A DNA stretch of 64,000 bases from Shinella lacus (GTDB lineage: Bacteria > Pseudomonadota > Alphaproteobacteria > Rhizobiales > Rhizobiaceae), in assembly GCF_010994755.1 (NCBI RefSeq), contig NZ_WHSB02000004.1, positions 186,001 to 250,000 of the forward strand. The letters run 5' to 3'. The position numbers and the translations under genes were made by a program. The notes under the pieces are model-generated. The model had not been told where the DNA came from, made no database searches, and worked only from the letters and a program-made list of their open reading frames with translations. Shown here piece by piece: positions 51,549 through 60,663 of this stretch (position 1 is its first letter; each line of letters begins with the position of its first letter).

Positions 51549-53558
51549 TCAGTCGACCTCGGGCAGCCAGACCGTGAAGGTCGCGCCCTCGCCCGGACGG
51601 CTGGCGACGGATATGGCGCCGCCCTGCCGCGTCACCAGCGTCTGGCTGATGGAAAGACCGAGGCCGGTCCCCTCCTGCCGCTTGGTGGTGAAGAACGGAT
51701 CGAAGACCTTGGCGACGAGGTCCGGGTCCATGCCGACGCCCGTATCGCTGACGACGAGCTCGACGCCCGGCCGCCCCTCGCGATCCCGATCGCGGGTCGC
51801 AATCGTCAGCCGTCCGCCATCCGGCATGGCGTGGATGGCGTTGACGACGAGGTTGACGACGACCTGTTGCAGCTCGGTGCGGTTCATCAGCACCAGTCGC
51901 TCGGCGGTGTTTTCCAGCCGCACCTCGATGGCCGCTCTCGCCAGCAGGTGCTGGACGAGCGGCATGCAATCCGCCACCGCAAGGCCCGGCGCATGCCGAT
52001 CGACGAAGCCGGCGAACTCTTCCGGCTTGGCGAATTGCAGGAGTTTCGTGACGATCTGGCTGATGCGCTGGATCTGTTCGTCGAGAAGCTGGAATTCCAC
52101 CTTCGCCAGTTCCGCCCGGTCGCCCACCACGGCGCGCACGACCTCCAGATTGCCCTGCATCACGGCGATCGGGTTGTTGATCTCATGCGCGACGCCGGCC
52201 GTGATCTCGCCGATGGCCGCGAGTTTTTCCGAGAGGATGAGCTGCTTGGTCGTCGCCTCAAGCTGGCGGTTGGCGAGTTGCAGCTCGCGGGTGCGCTCGT
52301 CGACACGCGCGTTCAGCTCCTCGTTCCAACGCCGCAGTTCCTGGTCGCTTCGTTCGAGCTGGTTCAAGAGGTCGTCGAGATGCACGGCGACGCGGCCGAT
52401 CTCGTCCTGGCTGTCGACGGGGCCGGTGCGCGCGCCGAGATCGCCGCTCTCCACCCGCGCGATAGTGGCGTCAACCCGTTCCAGCGGCTCGAAGATACCG
52501 CGCGCCCAGCGCAGGAAAATCGGCACGCTCGCCGCGGTGATGGCGAAGAAGGCAGCGACGATGGTGAGCACGGTCTGGTATTTCGCTGCCGTGAAGGGCG
52601 CTTCCAAGAAGCCGACATAGAGCATGCCGACGCGCTTGCCGTGGCTGTCCGTGATCGGTTCGTAGGCGGAAATATACCAGTCGTTGACGACGAAGGCGCT
52701 GTCGAGCCAGGTGCGCCCCTCGCCGAGCACGGCCGAGCGCACGGCGGCGGAAACGCGCGTGCCAAGCGCACGCCGCCCCTCGAACAGCCGAACATTGGTG
52801 CTGATGCGCACGTCGTCAAGGAACAGCGTCGCCGTGCCCTGGCTGCCCTCAGGCAGGCTCGCCTCGCGGTAGACGAGGTCGTTGATCGTGTCGATGAAGA
52901 CGAGGTTCTGGTTGAGCAGGATGCCGCCGACAAGCACCGCCTGGCGCCCCTCGCCGAGCGTGACGGGGCTGGCGCTCTGTATGACCATGCCGCGCGCCTC
53001 CTCCTTGCGCTCGGTCGGCACCGCATTCGGCGTCGAGACGAGCGGCAGCTTGGCGCGGGCGGCGAGGTCCGGGGAGAGCTTTTCGAGGTCGGCATTCTCG
53101 AAGATATCGACCCCCGTCGAGGGTTTTCCCGCGAGTGCGTCGCGAATGACCGGCCAGTCGGTGCGGAGCGCACCCGCGGTCTCCTCCGTCACCGAAGCGA
53201 CGAGACCTCCATCCGGCGCGATCACATAGAGGAAATCGAGTTCCAACCGCGCGCGGGCGTCGTTCAAAAGGGTCTTCAGCGCCGCACCGTCATTCGCGAC
53301 ATCGCGGAACCGCGCCGAGGCGCCGAGCGCGGTGACGTGCTCGCCGGTATTGTCGAGGATGTGCGCGAGATACTGGTGCGCGATCGTCAGGTCGCCATTG
53401 ACCTTGGAGATCAGCGTCGCATCGAATTTCTCGTTCCAGCGATAGACGGTGACGCCGAGCAAGAGCGGCAGGATCACCAGCATGGGCAGGAGGGCGATGG
53501 CGAGCAGCCGGTAGCGCACCGAGCGCGCCGGCCGGATGGCGTGCCTGCCGTCAGCCAT
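51549..53558 (-). CDS. Sensor histidine kinase with periplasmic Cache-like domain
   Basis: The 669-residue protein has a transmembrane helix at 18-40, a large periplasmic sensing region (about 45-330, single-Cache-like) and a second helix near 345. HAMP, a coiled coil, the H-box AGVAHEINNPIAV and the ATPase domain (DTGVGMDPDLVAKVFDPFFTTK) follow. The build resembles DctB-type kinases that pair with NtrC-type regulators. The start overlaps the regulator stop by eight bases. The signal is probably the solute carried by the downstream MFS protein. Confidence 0.9.
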   Translation of the reverse strand: MADGRHAIRPARSVRYRLLAIALLPMLVILPLLLGVTVYRWNEKFDATLISKVNGDLTIAHQYLAHILDNTGEHVTALGASARFRDVANDGAALKTLLNDARARLELDFLYVIAPDGGLVASVTEETAGALRTDWPVIRDALAGKPSTGVDIFENADLEKLSPDLAARAKLPLVSTPNAVPTERKEEARGMVIQSASPVTLGEGRQAVLVGGILLNQNLVFIDTINDLVYREASLPEGSQGTATLFLDDVRISTNVRLFEGRRALGTRVSAAVRSAVLGEGRTWLDSAFVVNDWYISAYEPITDSHGKRVGMLYVGFLEAPFTAAKYQTVLTIVAAFFAITAASVPIFLRWARGIFEPLERVDATIARVESGDLGARTGPVDSQDEIGRVAVHLDDLLNQLERSDQELRRWNEELNARVDERTRELQLANRQLEATTKQLILSEKLAAIGEITAGVAHEINNPIAVMQGNLEVVRAVVGDRAELAKVEFQLLDEQIQRISQIVTKLLQFAKPEEFAGFVDRHAPGLAVADCMPLVQHLLARAAIEVRLENTAERLVLMNRTELQQVVVNLVVNAIHAMPDGGRLTIATRDRDREGRPGVELVVSDTGVGMDPDLVAKVFDPFFTTKRQEGTGLGLSISQTLVTRQGGAISVASRPGEGATFTVWLPEVD

Positions 53559-54942
53559 CCCAGGCAGCCAGTTTTCTGTCGATCGTCTTGCGCGAAATGC
53601 CGAGCTGGCGCGCCGCCTCGTCGCGCTGGCCGTTGCAGGCGGAAAGCACCGCCAGGATGTGGCGCCGCTCGACATCGGCAAGCGACCCGCCCGCCTCAGC
53701 GGCCAGTGCCGGCGCGCCGGAGCCGAACCCCTCCGGGAAGCGGCCGAGGATCAGCGTGCGCTCGATGAGGTTGCGCAATTCGCGCACATTGCCTGGCCAG
53801 TCATAGGCGGAAAGCGCCCGGCGCACCGTCGCGTCGATCGGCACGACCGGCATGGCGAGCTGCGCCGAGAGCTTCTTCATGAAGAGCGTCGCAAGCTCCA
53901 CCGCGTCGCCATCCCGCTCCTTCAGCGGCGGAAGATGGATCTGCATGACATTGATGCGGAAGAACAGGTCGGCGCGGAAGCGCCCGGCCTGCACTTCCTT
54001 CTCCAGCTCCGCATTGGTGGCGAAGACGAAACGCAGGTCGACCGGCACCTCGCGCTCGGAGCCGACCGGGCGCACCTTGCGGTCCTCCAGCACGCGCAGC
54101 AGCTTGCTCTGCGTCGCCGGCGGCATTTCGCTGATCTCGTCGAGGAACAGCGTGCCGCCCTGCGCATGCAGGAACAGACCCTCGCGCGCCCGTTCCGCGC
54201 CGGTAAAGGCGCCCTTGAGATGCCCGAACAGCTCGCTTTCGATCATGTCCGGCGGGATCGCCCCGCAATTGACCGGCACGAAGGGTTTCGCCTCCCGGTC
54301 GGAGAGCGTGTGCAGTGAGCGCGCCGCCACCTCCTTGCCGGTGCCGGACTGGCCGGTGAGCAGCACCGTCGTCGGCAAAGGCGCAACGCGGGCGATGGTG
54401 TCGCGCACGCGGGCGATGGCGGAGGATTCGCCGATCAGCCGGTCGCGCAGCAGGATATGATCGGAGGTCGCCTTCAGCTCGTAGCGCAGCACATAGTTTT
54501 CGCGTTGCAGGCGGATACGGTCGAGGCAGCGCGCCACCGCGTTGAGCAGCTGGTTGGAGCGGAAGGGTTTCAGCACGAAATCGACCGCGCCGGCGCGCAG
54601 CGCCTGGATGGCGGTTTCGAGATCGGCATAGGCCGTCATCAGGATGGCGTCGGCGAAGAAGCCGATGGCGCGCTGTTCGGCAAGCCATTCGACGCCGTTC
54701 TTGCGTGGCATGATGTTGTCGAGGATCACCACGTCGAAATGGTGCTGGTCGAGCTTGCGCGAGGCCTCGTCCGTATCGGCGGCCAGCTCCAGCCGCTTGC
54801 AGCGCGGCGAAAGCGTTCGCATCAGGAAGTTGCGCATGCCCGGCTCGTCATCGACGACGAGGATCGAGGCCTGCGCCAGCCACGGCCCGAATTCCGGGTC
54901 GGCGGACGTATCGCGCACCACGCGCGCGGCTTCAGTCGGCAC
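53551..54942 (-). CDS. NtrC/DctD-family sigma-54-dependent response regulator
   Basis: The 463-residue protein has a receiver domain ([11 protein letters not shown]; phospho-Asp in VILDNIMP) and an AAA+ domain with Walker A GQSGTGKE and the sigma-54 loop GAFTGA. A Fis-type HTH ([19 protein letters not shown]) is at the C-terminus. A GTG start at 54942 with GGGAGGAGACGAG before it gives a slightly long N-terminus. It heads an operon with the kinase, and presumably binds the GGACA-N3-TGTCC pair to activate the MFS gene. Confidence 0.92.
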   Translation of the reverse strand: MPTEAARVVRDTSADPEFGPWLAQASILVVDDEPGMRNFLMRTLSPRCKRLELAADTDEASRKLDQHHFDVVILDNIMPRKNGVEWLAEQRAIGFFADAILMTAYADLETAIQALRAGAVDFVLKPFRSNQLLNAVARCLDRIRLQRENYVLRYELKATSDHILLRDRLIGESSAIARVRDTIARVAPLPTTVLLTGQSGTGKEVAARSLHTLSDREAKPFVPVNCGAIPPDMIESELFGHLKGAFTGAERAREGLFLHAQGGTLFLDEISEMPPATQSKLLRVLEDRKVRPVGSEREVPVDLRFVFATNAELEKEVQAGRFRADLFFRINVMQIHLPPLKERDGDAVELATLFMKKLSAQLAMPVVPIDATVRRALSAYDWPGNVRELRNLIERTLILGRFPEGFGSGAPALAAEAGGSLADVERRHILAVLSACNGQRDEAARQLGISRKTIDRKLAAWDG

Positions 54943-54982
54943 CTCGTCTCCTCCCGATGGTCAGGCGCGTTTGACGTATCGC

Positions 54983-55026
54983 GCAATTCCGAACGCAAAA
55001 CAGCTCAACACGTTTGCTGGAATTGC
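54983..55026. repeat. 44-bp palindromic dispersed repeat, copy 3
   Basis: Same ends (GCAATTCC...GGAATTGC) and length as the copies at 2849 and 13174, with several internal differences. It lies between the regulator gene and the small gene at 55094-55315. Confidence 0.75.
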
Positions 55027-55093
55027 TAGCACCTACCATAAAAAGCCGCCGCCGCGAGCACAAGCACACACGGCGGCGCAGACTGGAGAGACG

Positions 55094-55315
55094 TCAGGAA
55101 TGTAAATGTATGCGTTCGCGGCGTTCGAGCAACGCCGCATGTTCCTGATCTATTTGAATTTTCCGGGCATCTTCCATCGCCGCGGCGATGGTTTCGCTGA
55201 TCACCCGCACACTGTCTTCAGAGATGAGGGGCGATGCCCCACGGCATTCCGCTGCATGCAACTTGCAAAGCGCGCTGGCGAGCAGCCGCGCGTAGTCTTC
55301 CGGTTTGCGACCCAT
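55094..55315 (-). CDS. Small hypothetical protein
   Basis: The 73-residue protein from the ATG at 55315 is preceded by GGTGGGGAAC, a good ribosome site. It is helical and charged, with SEDSVRVISETIAAAMEDARKIQIDQEHAALLERRERI in its second half. No family is recognised. The upstream region is AT-rich and has a tandem repeat of ACCACAGAA at 55340-55358. Confidence 0.55.
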   Translation of the reverse strand: MGRKPEDYARLLASALCKLHAAECRGASPLISEDSVRVISETIAAAMEDARKIQIDQEHAALLERRERIHLHS

Positions 55316-55491
55316 GTTCCCCACCTTTTCTTGATTATGACCACAGAAAACCACAGAATAAGTCAGAAAGCCACATATTTCTCACATGCTAATAGAAAAA
55401 ATTGTGAGTATCCGCCTGCCCCTGCGGAAGGCGGGAATGCTGGAAAACGAGACTGTTCGGAAATGGCGCAGATGGTGCCGCAATGATGCGG

Positions 55492-56850
55492 TCAGCGGGC
55501 GTCCGGAAACATGACGTCTGCCTGGAATCCATCAACACGCCCGGGAATGGGCGAGGTCAGGACAAGGCTTGCGCGCATCTGCGCAAGCAGCCGGTCGGCG
55601 ATGGACAGGCCGAGCCCGGAACCGGCGGCAAGCGTCTTGCCGCGGGAGAACCGTTTGCGCACGGTTGACAGCTCCGCATCGGACAAACGGGCCGCCCCGT
55701 TTAGGATCCGTACATTGCCTTCCCCCGTCAGGAGGATCTCGACCGGTTCGTCTACCCGCCCATGCAGCAGGGCATTTTCGACGAGGTTGCGCAGCACGAT
55801 GGCAAAGGCATCGGCTGTGCCTTCGCGTTGTCCCTGCCCGGCGAAATCGTTGCGGAAGCGGATGCGGCCCGCATCTTCCGATGCACGCTGGAAATCCGTC
55901 ACGACGACCCCGACCACATCGGCGACGTCGAAGGTGGTTTCGCTGACGCCGATGCCGGCCTCGGCGCGGGCGAGTTGGAGCAGCTTTTCGGTGAGTTTTG
56001 TGAGTTTTTGCAACGATGCCTCGATCTGCTGGGCACGGGCGCGCACCGGCGCGTCCTTCAGCTCGGAGAGGAGAAGCTGCGTCTGCGCCAGCGCGCCGGC
56101 AATGGGCGTGCGCAGCTCATGCGCACTGTTCGAGGTGAATTCCCGCTCGGCGGCGAGCACCGAACGCAGGCGCGCCAGCAGTAGATTGACCGAACGCAGG
56201 ATCGGCTGAAGCTCTTGCGGCAGGCTGACGGCCTCGATCGCTGCGAGATTGCCACCGTCCTTTTCGCCGATCGCCGCCCGCAGCGTCTCGACGGGCGACA
56301 GCACGCGCCGCACGACGAACCAGACGGCGAGGACCGTCACCGGCACGATGAGCAGCACCGGCAGTAGCAGCGCGAGCGTGCCTTCGAACATCGCCTCCTG
56401 CCGCTCGGCGGCAGAATCCTTCACCTGCACGAAGATGGAACCGTCCGGCGTCGAGGCCGTGTAGAACCGCCCCGTCTCCCCATCGCGGAAACCGACCTTC
56501 AGCGGTGCCTCGAAGGGCTGTTCGGATGCCGTGTGGGAATGCAGCAGCACATGACCACTCGCGTCGCGCACCTGGTAAGTCAGGTATTCCTCGCCCGGCT
56601 GCGACGGCGAGCGCTCGATGCGGCGCGGCTCGTTGATGTCGTTGCGCCGGCGTAGGTCGTCGACGACCAGCGGCACCAGCCGCTCCGCCGTTTCCTGCAA
56701 CGAGCTGTCGAAGATCTCGCCGAACTCGTCATGCATGACCAACGCGCCAAAACCCACGGCGACAAGCCACAGCGCCGTGACGCTCGCAGTGATCCACAGC
56801 ATGAGCTGGCCGGCCAGGCTCTTCGGCGGGAAGGCGAAGGGCTTCCTCAT
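55492..56850 (-). CDS. Sensor histidine kinase, PmrB/QseC-like
   Basis: The 452-residue kinase has a first transmembrane helix (about 18-40), a periplasmic part of about 120 residues, a second helix (about 165-190) and the H-box NSAHELRTPIAG. The ATP-binding G-box GSGLGLSIADRLLAQ follows. The ATG overlaps the regulator stop (ATGA). The order phosphoethanolamine transferase, regulator, kinase matches pmrCAB, so it may sense metal ions, cationic peptides or envelope damage. The ligand is not predictable from the sequence. Confidence 0.88.
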   Translation of the reverse strand: MRKPFAFPPKSLAGQLMLWITASVTALWLVAVGFGALVMHDEFGEIFDSSLQETAERLVPLVVDDLRRRNDINEPRRIERSPSQPGEEYLTYQVRDASGHVLLHSHTASEQPFEAPLKVGFRDGETGRFYTASTPDGSIFVQVKDSAAERQEAMFEGTLALLLPVLLIVPVTVLAVWFVVRRVLSPVETLRAAIGEKDGGNLAAIEAVSLPQELQPILRSVNLLLARLRSVLAAEREFTSNSAHELRTPIAGALAQTQLLLSELKDAPVRARAQQIEASLQKLTKLTEKLLQLARAEAGIGVSETTFDVADVVGVVVTDFQRASEDAGRIRFRNDFAGQGQREGTADAFAIVLRNLVENALLHGRVDEPVEILLTGEGNVRILNGAARLSDAELSTVRKRFSRGKTLAAGSGLGLSIADRLLAQMRASLVLTSPIPGRVDGFQADVMFPDAR

Positions 56851-57521
56851 CGGCCGAGCCTGTAGCCGATGCCGCGCAGCGTCTCGACGCAATCCTTGCC
56901 GAGCTTCTTGCGCAGCCGGCTGACATAGACTTCCACCGTGTTGCTCTCGATCTCCGAGCCGAAGGCGTAGAGCGCCTCCTCGATCTGCCCCTTGGAAACG
57001 ATGGCGTCGGGCCGTGCGGCGAGCCGCGCCAGCACCGCCCATTCGCGGCTGGAGAGATCGACCGGCGTGCCTTCGCGCAGCACGCGGCGGTCGGCCAGCT
57101 GGATGGTCAGCGGCCCTGCCTCAAGAACAGGAACGGCGGCACCGGCATAACGCCGCGCGACGGCGAGCATGCGCGCGCCGAGTTCACCGAGATTGAACGG
57201 CTTGACGAGATAGTCGTCCGCCCCGCTGTTCAGCCCCTCGATGCGGTCGGAAATCTGGTCATGCGCGGTGAGGATGATGACGGGCGTGACGGCGCCTGCC
57301 CGGCGCAGGTCCTTGAGCAGGCTGAGCCCGCTGCCATCCGGCAGGCGCAGGTCGAGCAGTACGAGGTCGTAATCGACCGTGCCGGAGGCCGTGCGGCCAT
57401 CATCGAGCGTCTGCATCCAGTCGACGGCATGGCCGAGCCCGGCGACGTAGTCACGCACCGCCTCGCCCAGCACGGCATCGTCCTCGATCAGCAGAATTCT
57501 CAAATGCCCGTCTCTCCGCAT
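56847..57521 (-). CDS. OmpR-family response regulator, PmrA/QseB-like
   Basis: The 224-residue protein has a receiver domain (LLIEDDAVLGEAV; phospho-Asp in LVLLDLRLPDGSG; KPF lysine) and an OmpR winged helix ending TVEVYVSRLRKKLG. A TTG at 57503 with GGAGAG before it would begin the protein with the common RILLIEDD and is a credible alternative start. It lies 95 bases after eptA and overlaps the kinase gene. It probably controls its own operon including eptA. Confidence 0.88.
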   Translation of the reverse strand: MRRDGHLRILLIEDDAVLGEAVRDYVAGLGHAVDWMQTLDDGRTASGTVDYDLVLLDLRLPDGSGLSLLKDLRRAGAVTPVIILTAHDQISDRIEGLNSGADDYLVKPFNLGELGARMLAVARRYAGAAVPVLEAGPLTIQLADRRVLREGTPVDLSSREWAVLARLAARPDAIVSKGQIEEALYAFGSEIESNTVEVYVSRLRKKLGKDCVETLRGIGYRLGR

Positions 57522-57616
57522 CGCTGCGACGGTTTTCGCAGGCGCCCTTCGGCGCCGATCACCGTCCGAAGCGGGAGAATACACGGGACAGTTCCCGTTG
57601 CCAGCACCCTTGCCGA

Positions 57617-59263
57617 TCAGGAGAGCGCCCCCGACCGGCAACGGGAAACGAGATCGAGCGCCGGATCACGCACTTTCGTCTCCACCCGCATCAGGCCGAG
57701 CACGGTGTGGAAGAGGTTATCGTGCGATTGCGGCTTCGTGGTCTCGGCATCGAGGCAGGCGGCGGAATAGGCGGCCTTGGCATCCTTGCCGAGCCAGAGC
57801 ACGAAGGGCACATGGGTCTGCTGGCTCGGCGCGATCATATAGGGCGCGCCATGCAGGTACAGGCCGAATTCGCCGAGCGATTCGCCGTGGTCGGACATAT
57901 AGAGCATGGAGACGTCGAGCCGGCCCTGCTCCTTCTCCAGCCGGTCGATCACGCCGGCAAGAATGTGGTCCGTATAGAGGATCGTGTTGTCATAGGCGTT
58001 GACGATTTCCTCGCGCGTGCAGTCGGAAAACTCGGCGGTGCGGCAATCGGGCGTGAACCGGCGGAATTCCTGCGGATAACGCTCGAAATAGGCCGGGCCG
58101 TGGCTTCCGATCTGATGAAGAACCAGCACGGTGTCCTTCTGGACCGAGCCGATCCAGCCGTCGAGATTGTCGAGCAGCACCTGGTCCCGGCACTCGCCGC
58201 CCGAACAATAACGCGGGTCGCCGCCTTCGATCAGCGAGCGTTCCTTGACGCGTGCGGCGATCTTCTTGCTGCCGGTATTGTTGTCCCACCACTCGACGTC
58301 CACGCCCGCATGGGAGAGCACGTCGAGCAGGTTCTGCGTCGCCAGCCCCTTGTCATGCGAATAGGCGCTGCGGGTATAGACGGAGAACATGCAGGGCAGC
58401 GAGACGGCCGTCGCGGTGCCGCAGCTCGTCGTGTCGGAAAAATAGCGAATGTCCTTCGCCTTCAGTTCCGGATTGGTCTCGCGACCGTAACCGCCGAGCG
58501 AAAAATTGTCGGCCCGCGCGGTCTCGCCGGCAACGACGATCATCAGCCGCGGCTTGCGCACGCCAAGCGGTGCGTCGCCGATCCGGGCATCCTCGCCGAT
58601 GGGCGCGGCGACCACATTGCGGTCCGCCGTCTGGCGGACCGCGAAGCGGGCGGCGGTGACGAGCGGGATGACGGGGTTCAGCGTCTGGAACCAGTCGCGA
58701 TGCGTGCGCGCGGTTGCGGCATAGACCCGGGCATGGGAGAAGCCGGCCACCAGCGCGATGATGAGCGCCGGCACGATGACGACGAGATTGGCCCGCAGTT
58801 TCCAGAAGAACGTGTAATGCTGAACGTTCACCCAAACGAGAAGCGCCGAGGGCAACACGCCGAAGACCAGCATGTGGAAGAGAAAGCCCGGCGTGATCAG
58901 GTGTCCGGCCTCGGCACTGTTCGTCTCGGCCGCGTTGCGCAGCATCTCCATGTCGATGATCGTCCCGTAGCTGTCCATGAACCAGGCGCCGGACGCGCTC
59001 GTCAGGATCAGCAGGATGAAGATCGGCTTCATCACATATTTCACCGATACGGTGACGCAGAGCGCGATGTAGAGGCAGGCGATGCCGATGACGATGGAGG
59101 CGAAGGTCGTCGCCCGGCCATCGAGATAGAGCCAGCCCTTTTCCCAGAAGCTCCGGTTGGTCAAGGCCAGCAGATAGATCGCCGTCAGGATGCTGACCGC
59201 AATGCTGCCGAGTTGCGGCCGCCAGAAAACGGCTCTGCCGGCCGGGCCGGTTCTTTCGCGCAT
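57617..59263 (-). CDS. eptA: Lipid A phosphoethanolamine transferase
   Basis: The 548-residue inner-membrane enzyme has five N-terminal hydrophobic segments and a periplasmic sulfatase-fold domain. The domain shows the nucleophilic threonine in GETARADNFS, TTSCGTATAVSLPCMFS and the metal site region SDHGESLGEFGLYLHG. Family members add phosphoethanolamine to lipid A phosphates, reducing binding of cationic peptides. It is the first gene of a pmrCAB-like operon. The ATG at 59263 follows GAAAGGACATCCG. Rhizobial lipid A is often poor in phosphate, so the acceptor could be different. Confidence 0.88.
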   Translation of the reverse strand: MRERTGPAGRAVFWRPQLGSIAVSILTAIYLLALTNRSFWEKGWLYLDGRATTFASIVIGIACLYIALCVTVSVKYVMKPIFILLILTSASGAWFMDSYGTIIDMEMLRNAAETNSAEAGHLITPGFLFHMLVFGVLPSALLVWVNVQHYTFFWKLRANLVVIVPALIIALVAGFSHARVYAATARTHRDWFQTLNPVIPLVTAARFAVRQTADRNVVAAPIGEDARIGDAPLGVRKPRLMIVVAGETARADNFSLGGYGRETNPELKAKDIRYFSDTTSCGTATAVSLPCMFSVYTRSAYSHDKGLATQNLLDVLSHAGVDVEWWDNNTGSKKIAARVKERSLIEGGDPRYCSGGECRDQVLLDNLDGWIGSVQKDTVLVLHQIGSHGPAYFERYPQEFRRFTPDCRTAEFSDCTREEIVNAYDNTILYTDHILAGVIDRLEKEQGRLDVSMLYMSDHGESLGEFGLYLHGAPYMIAPSQQTHVPFVLWLGKDAKAAYSAACLDAETTKPQSHDNLFHTVLGLMRVETKVRDPALDLVSRCRSGALS

Positions 59264-59320
59264 CGGATGTCCTTTCACGTCTTGTGTCCGGCGCTTCCTG
59301 GCGGAGCAAACTGACAGCCG

Positions 59321-59339
59321 GCTGAACGCGACGTTCAGC
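59321..59339. promoter_or_regulatory. Candidate regulator site upstream of eptA
   Basis: GCTGAACG-CGA-CGTTCAGC is a perfect palindrome with 8-bp arms, 58 bases before the eptA ATG. A GTCAG copy follows eleven bases after TTCAG, a spacing used by OmpR-type regulators. Binding by the adjacent PmrA-like protein is a guess. Confidence 0.4.
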
Positions 59340-59391
59340 GCGGCGTCAGGTTCGGCGTGGATAGATCGGCCATTCGAGTATGAGGTGACGC

Positions 59392-59535
59392 GTGAAATCG
59401 AGATTGCTGCATCCGGGAATGCTGTTCGTGACGGCGCTGGTCGTTCTGGTTCTGGCAATCCCGGTCGCCCAGATGCAATTTTCCAGGCCGCATGGCGAGA
59501 GCCTGCGGCAGGTGCTGCTGCTGCGCGCCGGCTGA
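59392..59535 (+). CDS. Possible small membrane peptide
   Basis: A GTG preceded by GAGGTGACGC opens a 47-codon frame whose middle is a hydrophobic helix (MLFVTALVVLVLAIPVA). It is divergent from eptA. No family is recognised and expression is unproven. Confidence 0.35.
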   Translation: MKSRLLHPGMLFVTALVVLVLAIPVAQMQFSRPHGESLRQVLLLRAG

Positions 59536-59601
59536 CCTCAAAATCCGATTGCAATTTGCAAGCAGATTTGCGACAACCGTTCCGCAGACGCGGAGGTTGC
59601 C

Positions 59602-60261
59602 ATGAAACCCGTTCTCTACGCCCATCCCTTCTCGAGCTACTGCCAGAAGGCGCTGATCGCGCTTTATGAAAACGGCATCGATTTCGAATACCGCATGCTC
59701 GACCACAACGATCCCGATACGCTTGCGGATTTCGAGGCGCGCTGGCCGATCAAGCGCTTTCCGATCCTCGTCGACGGCGAGCGCACCGTCATGGAGGCGA
59801 GCGTGGTCATCGAATATCTCGGGCTCTATTATCCGGGACCGGTCAAACTCGTTCCCGACGATCCGAAGGTGGCACTCGACGTGCGCATGCTGGACCGCTT
59901 CTTCGACAACTATGTCTCGACGCCGCAGCAGCGCATCGTCTTCAATGCCATCCGGCAGGAAAAGGACCGCGATCCCCTCGGCGATGCCGAGGCGCGAAAG
60001 ATGCTGGAATGCGCCTATGCCTGGCTCGACCAGCACATGGAGGGCAGGCTCTGGGCCTGCGGCGATGCCTTCACGCTCGCCGACTGCGCCGCCGCACCCT
60101 TCCTGTTCTACGCGGACTGGACGCATGCCATCGACCCGGCCTTCGAGCGCGTGCACGCCTACCGCAGGCGCCTGCTCGCCCGCCCCTCCTTCGCCCGCGC
60201 CGTGGATGAAGGGCGTCCGTACCGCGCGTATTTCCCGCTCGGTGCGCCCGACCGCGATTAA
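59602..60261 (+). CDS. Glutathione S-transferase family protein
   Basis: The 219-residue protein has a thioredoxin-like N-terminal domain (LYAHPFSSYCQKALIALYENGI, RFPILVDGERTVMEASVVIEYL, with the conserved Pro and the E-S-like MEAS site). An all-helical C-terminal domain with LADCAAAPFLFY follows. It would conjugate or reduce small molecules with glutathione in the cytoplasm. The start is preceded by GCGGAGGTTGCC. It is convergent with a small secreted protein gene, overlapping by four bases. The substrate is unknown. Confidence 0.88.
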   Translation: MKPVLYAHPFSSYCQKALIALYENGIDFEYRMLDHNDPDTLADFEARWPIKRFPILVDGERTVMEASVVIEYLGLYYPGPVKLVPDDPKVALDVRMLDRFFDNYVSTPQQRIVFNAIRQEKDRDPLGDAEARKMLECAYAWLDQHMEGRLWACGDAFTLADCAAAPFLFYADWTHAIDPAFERVHAYRRRLLARPSFARAVDEGRPYRAYFPLGAPDRD

Positions 60262-60626
60262 CCGGCGCGGCAGTGCCGCCGCTCGGCGGCCGTGGATTCG
60301 CGCGCGATACCGGTGATGACGAGGACCGGCAGGCTCTGGCGCTTGCCCGCAATATCCTGCTCGCGGTTTTCCGTGTGCCCGCTCAGCACGAGCCTGCCGT
60401 AATAGAGTGCATCCGTTTCACGGATACGTTGCTGGTCGGCGTCCGAAAGCCCGGCGATATCGGGAGCCACGCCCCTGAATTCCTCGCCGGTTTCGAGATT
60501 GCGCATGGTGGAGGACGGGCACGGCGCCTTCACGCAGCGAAGGCCGTTGTCGCAGACGACATAGAGGTTTTCCGCCGCGGCGACCGGCGAGACAAACAGG
60601 GCAAAGATGAGAAACCCGAGACGCAT
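60258..60626 (-). CDS. Small secreted protein of unknown function
   Basis: The 122-residue product has a signal peptide (RLGFLIFALFVSPVAAA) and three cysteines around VVCDNGLRCVKAPC. The ATG at 60626 is favoured over 60635 because GGGGAGG is nine bases before it. I do not recognise the family with confidence. It follows the TPR gene of the cellulose locus by 37 bases on the same strand and may belong to that transcript. Confidence 0.65.
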   Translation of the reverse strand: MRLGFLIFALFVSPVAAAENLYVVCDNGLRCVKAPCPSSTMRNLETGEEFRGVAPDIAGLSDADQQRIRETDALYYGRLVLSGHTENREQDIAGKRQSLPVLVITGIARESTAAERRHCRAG

Positions 60627-60663
60627 GGCCCACATCCTCCCCGGCGATTGCGGCCAAATCGCG

